In this document: piece after piece, positions 38,979 through 43,978 of the stretch
How positions within the stretch are numbered: the stretch's first letter is position 1
Layout: each line of letters begins with the position of its first letter
Virus record (IMG/VR): IMGVR_UViG_3300027857_000007
Span: 1-43,978 of that record
Direction: 5' to 3' (one strand)
Length of the DNA: 43,978 nt
DNA from: a virus
Translations under genes and position numbers: made by a program
The notes under the pieces: generated by a model
Seen by the model: the letters and a program-made list of their open reading frames with translations, nothing else
What the model was told of the DNA's origin: nothing
Database searches by the model: none

Positions 38979-39961
38979 TCCGAGTCGGGGTGATGGGCTG
39001 CGGCGGCATGGGGCAGAAGCGCATTCAAGCACTGAAGCAAATCGAAGGCGTGGAGTACATCGGCGTCGCAGACGAGGCAAGGTATTTGGATTACGAATCG
39101 TTGGATGATTTGCTGATCGACAAGCCGGATTGGATCATCGTCTGTCTGCCTCACGATACGGCGGTAACAGTGGTAGAACAGGCGCTTAATGCGGGGGTCA
39201 AAGTGTTCATGGAAAAACCGATGGGCCGCAACTTGGCCGAAGCGACGGCGTTGTATCTCGAAGCTGAGAACGATCACTTATTCGTTGGCATGAACTATCG
39301 CTTCTATCCCGGCGTCATCGCGTTGATGAAAGACCTGAAGTCTGGATACTTCGGAGAGTTGATCTCGGTCGAAATGACGCTGGGCCACGGCGGAAAGCCT
39401 GGGGATGTGACATCGTGGAAGCTTGATCCAGAACGCAACGGCGGCGCATTGCTCGATCCGGGGATTCATCTGCTGGATCTGGTGCAACAAATCATCGACC
39501 CGGTTGTCTTCAAGCTTTCAGCGCGCGGATCACAGGGTTGGTGGAAAACTGGCATTGACGAAGAAGTGCACGCGCTATTTGCTGATGAAGACGTGCTGGT
39601 CAATCTTCAAGCCTCCATCGTGCGATGGCGGAACACCTTCCGAATCCAAGTCAACGGCACGGACGGCTACGGCATCGTCGAGAGACGCGGCGGAAATTAC
39701 GGGCCACAATCTTACCGCAGAGGAAAACGGTGGGGCTGGATGAACTCAGGCTCTCACTGGCCGGAAGACTGGGTCGTCCGACAGGCGAACTGCGAATCGG
39801 TATTTGCCGATGAACTGCGCGAGTTGTTTTTCCCAACTTGGCAGTACGGCGATAATCCCTGGAAACCGCACGTATGCACGTCGGTAGAAGCGCTGGAGAC
39901 GATGAAGCTGTATGACCGGCTTGCTACAATCGGCGAATGCGAAACGAAGAGCTCATCGTGA
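38975..39961 (+). CDS. Gfo/Idh/MocA-family NAD(P)-dependent oxidoreductase
   Basis: 328 residues. Rossmann start RVGVMGCGGMGQKRI (3-17) and the family hallmark GVKVFMEKPMGRNLAEA with catalytic Lys of EKP near residue 76. NYRFYPGVIALMKDL then GALLDPGIHLLDLV are the C-terminal domain residues (the conserved DxGxH with probable catalytic His). Members oxidise or epimerise sugar substrates such as UDP-sugars and inositols. It is unusual in phages and suggests production or modification of a particular sugar. Confidence 0.88.
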   Translation: MIRVGVMGCGGMGQKRIQALKQIEGVEYIGVADEARYLDYESLDDLLIDKPDWIIVCLPHDTAVTVVEQALNAGVKVFMEKPMGRNLAEATALYLEAENDHLFVGMNYRFYPGVIALMKDLKSGYFGELISVEMTLGHGGKPGDVTSWKLDPERNGGALLDPGIHLLDLVQQIIDPVVFKLSARGSQGWWKTGIDEEVHALFADEDVLVNLQASIVRWRNTFRIQVNGTDGYGIVERRGGNYGPQSYRRGKRWGWMNSGSHWPEDWVVRQANCESVFADELRELFFPTWQYGDNPWKPHVCTSVEALETMKLYDRLATIGECETKSSS

Positions 39962-40452
39962 GCCACGTGAATTTTGCGCAGCGGATTGCTACGAATATGG
40001 CCAATGCAACGGGGCGAAACTCGTGCGATTTAGAAAGCGAAGCCGTCTTTGGACTGCTGCAAATGGGGGCGCGGTTCGACGGCGAGAAGTGGCGCACAGA
40101 GTTCAGGACCTTTGTCGCTTACGGGATCGTCGCTCAAGCGAAGCGATTCTTGAGGACGCGCTATCAGCAACCGTTCTTCGATTTGGAAGATATTCATCCT
40201 GATAGCCGATTGGAACTGTCGGCGACGCACATCGAGTTACGGCGCAGGTTGAAGCGTTTTGTCGGACGTCTCCCAGCGAAGCAACGCTTAGTCATCCGTC
40301 TACGCTACTGGGACGGAATGTCAATGAGCGAGGTTGCCAAAGAGACCGGCATGTGTCGAGACTGGATTTTCACGTTAGAGCATCGCGCATTGCAACGTCT
40401 AAAAGGCGGGATGGAACGACGCGGCGTTCACAAAGTCTCGGACATCTTATGA
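39937..40452 (+). CDS. Sigma-70-like RNA polymerase sigma factor
   Basis: 171 residues, overlapping the oxidoreductase end by 25 bases. Region 2: RIATNMANATGRNSCDLESEAVFGLLQMGARFDGEKWRTEFRTFVAYGIVAQAKRFLR (17-74). Region 4: LPAKQRLVIRLRYWDGMSMSEVAKETGMCRDWIFTLEHRALQRLKGG (111-157), a full HTH. Regions 1 and 3 are absent, as in phage late or group IV-type factors. It may switch host RNA polymerase to late or cassette promoters. No anti-sigma gene was seen. Confidence 0.75.
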   Translation: MRNEELIVSHVNFAQRIATNMANATGRNSCDLESEAVFGLLQMGARFDGEKWRTEFRTFVAYGIVAQAKRFLRTRYQQPFFDLEDIHPDSRLELSATHIELRRRLKRFVGRLPAKQRLVIRLRYWDGMSMSEVAKETGMCRDWIFTLEHRALQRLKGGMERRGVHKVSDIL

Positions 40453-41174
40453 GGCGGTGTGTGGTCAACGTCGCGATCGGCGGACGGAATCAGCAGAAGT
40501 ACATCGTCGGTCAAGAGCGATTACGAAACCAGCTCAAAGGCGAAACGCTGAGATTCTACACGAATGGTTATCCGATCGGATGCCCGGAACACAAAGACGT
40601 TCCGTATGCCTTCAAAGCCTACGCACTGAAAGAAGCCTCGGCTTACGCAAGTACGTTGCTATGGTGCGATTCATCCATCGTGCTTGGACCGAGACCCTTG
40701 GAAGAGCTATGGGCGAAGATCGAGACCGATGGATACTGGATCGCACGCGGGGGTTGGAGTAATTACGAGTGGACCGCAGAGAGCGCGTACGCGGATCTGT
40801 TGCCGGAGATCGATCCACGCGACCGGATGGCCGCGAACAGGCAGATTCCCCATGTGATCGCAACCGCATTCGGCCTGCAGACTCAAAGCAACATCGGCCT
40901 GGATTTTCTGAGTCAGTATTTTCGCCTCGCCAACACGAAAGCCTTCATCGGGCCGATCACCAACTCCAACTTTCCCGGCGCGAAGTTCTCCGGCAATGCG
41001 GCAAAGTGCTCACCCTGCGGACCCCCAGACGTCAGGGGACACCGGCACGACCAGAGTGCCGCCTCTGTTATAGCGTGGCGTCTTGGCATGAAACTCAGCG
41101 ACACTCCCGAGTGGTTTGCTTACCGTGGCAATGAAACTGCTGATACTTGCTTGGTGGCTGATGGCTCTTATTAG
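40449..41174 (+). CDS. Putative glycosyltransferase, fourth
   Basis: 241 residues from ATG 40449 (ATGA overlap). VVNVAIGGRNQQKYIVGQERLRNQLKG opens like a GT with a nucleotide pocket, and ASTLLWCDSSIVLG at 68-81 has the DSS metal-binding triad. HDQSAASVIAWRLGMKLSD provides a DQS helix like the other GT. Similar to 36174 in layout but not close in sequence. Called by structure-like motifs. Confidence 0.6.
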   Translation: MRRCVVNVAIGGRNQQKYIVGQERLRNQLKGETLRFYTNGYPIGCPEHKDVPYAFKAYALKEASAYASTLLWCDSSIVLGPRPLEELWAKIETDGYWIARGGWSNYEWTAESAYADLLPEIDPRDRMAANRQIPHVIATAFGLQTQSNIGLDFLSQYFRLANTKAFIGPITNSNFPGAKFSGNAAKCSPCGPPDVRGHRHDQSAASVIAWRLGMKLSDTPEWFAYRGNETADTCLVADGSY

Positions 41175-41637
41175 TTCCGCAAACCCGGCGTACAAACACG
41201 GCAAGACTGGCACGCCAGAACACAAGATCTGGATCGACATGCGGCAACGCTGCGAGAATCCGAACCGCTCAAACTTCAAACACTATGGCGGTCGCGGGAT
41301 TCGCGTGTGTGAACGTTGGCAGTCATTCGAGGCGTTCTTTGCAGACATGGGCGAGCGACCGACCCCGGAGCATTCCATTGAGCGCAAAGACAACGACGGG
41401 CCGTACTCGCCGGACAATTGCAAGTGGGCCACTCCATCGGAACAGCGGCATAACTACAGCCGTAATCACTGGATCACAATAGACGGACGGCGGCAGACCA
41501 TTGGTGACTGGGCGAAAGAGCGTGGTCTTGACGAGCGGCTAATCCGCATTCGCCTCCGGCGCGGCATGAGCGAACACGCCGCCGTGATGTTCGCGAAAGC
41601 TCCGAACGTCGGCGGCAGACGAAAGAGGTTCGCATGA
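41161..41637 (+). CDS. HNH/AP2-type homing-endonuclease-like protein
   Basis: 158 residues from ATG 41161 (longer forms from 41116 or 41131 add a hydrophobic N-terminus). PEHKIWIDMRQRCENPNRSNFKHYGGRGIRVCERWQSFEAFFADMGERPTPEHSIERKDNDGPYSPDNCKWATPSEQ is a familiar phage pattern: short HNH-like nuclease with a conserved D-N-x-G-x-Y and N-C-x-W-A. WAKERGLDERLIRIRLRRGMSEHAAV is a DNA-binding tail with an HTH look. It may be mobile within the cassette. Confidence 0.7.
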   Translation: MALISSANPAYKHGKTGTPEHKIWIDMRQRCENPNRSNFKHYGGRGIRVCERWQSFEAFFADMGERPTPEHSIERKDNDGPYSPDNCKWATPSEQRHNYSRNHWITIDGRRQTIGDWAKERGLDERLIRIRLRRGMSEHAAVMFAKAPNVGGRRKRFA

Positions 41638-42524
41638 AACTGATAGGGATCATGCCTGTAAGAAATGAGGATTGGTGCCTTGGTCTGTCGGCTCGCGTGG
41701 CGCTCGAATGGTGTGATGCCGTGGTGTTCTATCTGCACGCTTGCACGGATCGTTCGTTGCAAATCATCGCGGACATCCAAGCTGAAGTAACCGACCGGAT
41801 CAGCTACCACATTTGCGAAGACGGCTGTTGGGATGAAATGACGCATCGGCAGATTCTACTTCGCAGCGCACGCCAAGAACACGGCGCAACCCACATAGCG
41901 ATGATTGACGCGGACGAAGTTCTGACCGCGAATTTGCTGCCGCGCGACGCTCTTGAAATTCGGCTGCTTTGCGATATGTTGGTGCCCGGTCAAATGCTCG
42001 AACTCCCCGGCTACAACTTACGCGGCTCACTCGACCGATATCACTCCAACGGCATCTGGGGAAACCGCTGGTTCTCGTGCGCGTTCAAAGATCAACCAGA
42101 AGCACATTGGGCTGGAGATAAATTCCATTCTCGAAATCCAGCTGGCGTGAAGTGGCAACCGTGGCGCCCAATCAAACAAGGCGAAGGGGGGATACTGCAC
42201 CTGTGGGGAGCCAGTGAGAGCAGATTGCGGGCGAAACATGCACTGTACAAAGTGACAGAGCGCCTGCGATTCCCCGCGAAGCCCACGGTTGAAATCGAGC
42301 GGATGTACAACTTATGGAGATCGAAAGACGATGAACTGATTTCGTATCCAAAGCAATGGCCGAACGATTGGGAATACGCGTCAATACCGGATGAATGGTG
42401 GCGGCACGACGTCGCATACGTTTCCTTCGATTCGGAGATTCCCTGGCAAGAAGCCGAAGTACGACGGTTAGTTCAAGAGCACGGCCCAGAGAAGTTCAAG
42501 GGCCTCGATCTGTTCGGATTGTAG
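41634..42524 (+). CDS. GT2-family glycosyltransferase, fifth
   Basis: 296 residues. KLIGIMPVRNEDWCLGLSARVALEWCDAVVFYLHACTDRS is a GT2-like fold start, HIAMIDADEVLT at 87-98 has the DxD motif, and the acceptor region with Trp and His follows. Ends with a Trp-rich region (WEYASIPDEWWRHDVAYV). The last gene of the cassette before the portal operator. Clear family assignment, unknown donor. Confidence 0.8.
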   Translation: MKLIGIMPVRNEDWCLGLSARVALEWCDAVVFYLHACTDRSLQIIADIQAEVTDRISYHICEDGCWDEMTHRQILLRSARQEHGATHIAMIDADEVLTANLLPRDALEIRLLCDMLVPGQMLELPGYNLRGSLDRYHSNGIWGNRWFSCAFKDQPEAHWAGDKFHSRNPAGVKWQPWRPIKQGEGGILHLWGASESRLRAKHALYKVTERLRFPAKPTVEIERMYNLWRSKDDELISYPKQWPNDWEYASIPDEWWRHDVAYVSFDSEIPWQEAEVRRLVQEHGPEKFKGLDLFGL

Positions 42525-42525
42525 T

Positions 42526-42546
42526 CGGTATCTACCGTTCGTGGTA
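42526..42546. promoter_or_regulatory. Compound dyad operator upstream of the portal gene
   Basis: CGGTA-TC-TACCG (42526-42537) is a perfect dyad, followed by TACCG-TTCG-TGGTA using the same TACCG. TATTCT (42545-42550) lies 7 bases before ATG 42558. The 33-base gap thus looks like a promoter-operator for the portal and the late operon. Confidence 0.55.
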
Positions 42547-42557
42547 TTCTTGGCGCA

Positions 42558-43978
42558 ATGCGTTGGTTGCGTTCGTTCCTTCGAAGGCTTGCCATTCGTT
42601 TCGACCCAAACACGCGGCGAGCCTTCGAAGATCAGAAGCGCGTTGCACTCGCTTCCCAAGCTCTGGATGAATCCGCGCTCCGCGAATCCCGCTATCGCGC
42701 CGAGTACATCGAACGCGCCTCCGAACTGATCGAAGCCAAGCAGATGTCAGGAACGGGGCCGTGGTTGGTCCACGAGTCCCGAGGGCAGGTAAACAAGCCC
42801 GGCAAGTTTCGGGAAACCAATCCCATTACGTCGACCGGAGCCACAGCGGACATTTCGCTGATGCTGGAAAACGTCGAGTGGCGACGGGAAGTAAACCTCT
42901 CGTGGCTCGAGTTCTCGAGATGGGGCATTCAGCAAATCATCCTGATTTCGAGACTGTACTACATCAAGAATCCGATGATCCAGAGGGGTATCAACGTTGC
43001 GGCGGATTACGTCTTCGCGCGCGGCGTCGAAGTGTCGTCGGATGACGAAACCGCCAACGAAACCATCACGGACTTCTTCGAGCGCAACAAATCAGTGCTC
43101 GGCTCGACTGCATTGGTTGGGTTAGAGAAACGCCAATATTACGACGGCCAGGTGTTCTTCCGGTTTTTCCCCGATAAAACAGATAAAGGGCTGGTCACCA
43201 TTCGAACGATCGACGCGACCGAGATCCAGGATGTGTTGACCGACCCGGACGACACCGACGAACCAAGATACTATCGGCGGGTCTGGTCTCAAAGGAACTA
43301 CGATCCAACCGGCCAGGTAACGATTGACAAGCAGGAATCCTGGTATCCGGCGCTCAACTACGAGCCGGAAGGCGCAGACAAGCTGGAGCAAATCAACGGG
43401 ATCCCGGTCGAGTGGGATTCCCCGGTTTACCACATGCGCGGCGGTGTGGGAGTTTCAAAATGGCATTTCGACGTTCCCCGAGTTTACGCGGCGTTGGACT
43501 GGGCGAAGACCGCAACGAAGTGGTTAGGCTGGTGCGCCACGATCAAAGCTGCTTTGTCGCAATTCGCCATGACGCTGACGACCAAAGGCGGATTGCAAGC
43601 CGTCGCAGGCGCAAAACAGCAACTGGAAACCACGGTCAACACAGGGGCAAATATCTGGGACACAAACCCCTCTGCAACGGCGGGATCAATTTTCGCCTCG
43701 GGACCTGGCACGGTTCTTGCGCCATTCAACACCAAAGGGGCGGGAGGCGATCCATCGGAAGTGAAAGAGTACCGCAACATGGTGGGTCAGGTGTTGGGGA
43801 TTCCTCCGACCTGGTTGGGAGATTTAGAGACCGCGAATCTTGCAACTGCGACGACGCTGGATCGGCCGACCGAAACCGGCTTTTTAGGCAAGCAGGAAAT
43901 CTGGCGCGAGTTCTTCATTATTGCCGCGACTTACGTGCTCGGGATCAGTAAAGGCGCTCCCAGCGGAAAGTTGCGGGA
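42558..43978 (+). CDS. Phage portal protein, N-terminal part (continues at 1-731)
   Basis: Opens at ATG 42558 and runs off the window in frame. Residues 1-130 are the charged clip-like start; QIILISRLYYIKNPMIQRGINVAADYVFARGVEV and EKRQYYDGQVFFRFFPDK are portal-core patterns, then KWHFDVPRVYAALDWAKTATKWLG and VLGIPPTWLGDLETANLATATTL (conserved P-x-x-x-L-G near the stem). The joined protein is about 674 residues. Twelve copies form the ring with terminase docking. No close-coupled gene between terminase and portal, because the cassette separates them. Confidence 0.85.
   Translation, partial: MRWLRSFLRRLAIRFDPNTRRAFEDQKRVALASQALDESALRESRYRAEYIERASELIEAKQMSGTGPWLVHESRGQVNKPGKFRETNPITSTGATADISLMLENVEWRREVNLSWLEFSRWGIQQIILISRLYYIKNPMIQRGINVAADYVFARGVEVSSDDETANETITDFFERNKSVLGSTALVGLEKRQYYDGQVFFRFFPDKTDKGLVTIRTIDATEIQDVLTDPDDTDEPRYYRRVWSQRNYDPTGQVTIDKQESWYPALNYEPEGADKLEQINGIPVEWDSPVYHMRGGVGVSKWHFDVPRVYAALDWAKTATKWLGWCATIKAALSQFAMTLTTKGGLQAVAGAKQQLETTVNTGANIWDTNPSATAGSIFASGPGTVLAPFNTKGAGGDPSEVKEYRNMVGQVLGIPPTWLGDLETANLATATTLDRPTETGFLGKQEIWREFFIIAATYVLGISKGAPSGKLR
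43852..43978. repeat. Terminal direct repeat, right copy (circular-assembly overlap)
   Basis: Identical to 1-127. It closes the circle and shows that the window is one unit genome with an arbitrary break inside the portal gene. Confidence 0.95.

Noticed and set aside
38330-39277. 315-residue minus-strand ORF opposite the FkbM and oxidoreductase genes
   Set aside because: Antisense to two clear enzymes, His/Arg-rich shadow.
1-43978. CRISPR arrays, rRNA genes, complete tRNA genes, insertion sequences
   Set aside because: No regularly spaced repeats, no rRNA-like stretch, no full cloverleaf and no transposase or paired terminal inverted repeats were seen on reading both strands.

Overview
This window is one complete tailed-phage genome (siphovirus-like, temperate) from a circular assembly. 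Bases 1-127 are repeated exactly at 43852-43978, so the unit genome is about 43,851 bp. The portal gene is cut by the arbitrary break: it starts at 42558 and its 3' end is at 1-731. No host is named by the sequence. Two small secreted proteins (17522-17803 minus, 19859-20455) have signal peptides ending in LAAQE and FAQQ, which to my eye suits soil Gram-negatives such as Acidobacteriota. That is a weak inference. The attachment site carries the 3' half of a tRNA-Val(GAC), so the host should have such a gene.

Layout. 1-15.6 kb is a rightward head and tail operon: portal end, head fibre or decoration protein, minor head protein, capsid protease with a nested in-frame scaffold, decoration protein, major capsid protein, connector and stopper genes, tail completion, tail terminator, tail tube, tail chaperones joined by a -1 frameshift at A-AAA-AAA (10141-10147), tape measure, tail-tip genes. 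15.6-17.2 kb holds small membrane proteins and a lipoprotein that may be lysis-related, ended by a strong terminator (17199-17226). 17.2-21 kb is accessory: small secreted proteins, a C5-cytosine methyltransferase with an HNH gene, a parS-like site, a GH24 endolysin and a secreted collagen-like protein. 20.7-28.3 kb is the leftward early region: HTH initiator with iterons and a DnaA box inside its gene, VRR-NUC nuclease, N4/N6 methyltransferase, attP and tyrosine integrase, HNH-like protein, Gp157-like protein, and a candidate annealing protein. 28.1-28.9 kb has two divergent ribbon-helix-helix (RHH) genes around a dyad-rich control region, probably the genetic switch. TerS and TerL follow (29.2-30.9 kb).

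The most remarkable part is 32.4-42.5 kb, between terminase and portal. A tightly overlapping rightward operon encodes five glycosyltransferase-like proteins, four class I SAM methyltransferases (FkbM-like, TylF-like), a Gfo/Idh/MocA oxidoreductase, a sigma-70-like factor, a winged-helix protein, an RHH protein and several mini-proteins. I read it as a glycan synthesis and tailoring pathway. Its target (virion, host surface or DNA) is unknown. A dyad, TACCG-N4-CGGTA, recurs upstream of genes across the genome (2046, 19853, 21046, 28367, 32363, 42533), with related CGGTA-N2-TACCG sites at 16010 and 42526. This suggests a phage-wide regulon, perhaps controlled by the RHH proteins.
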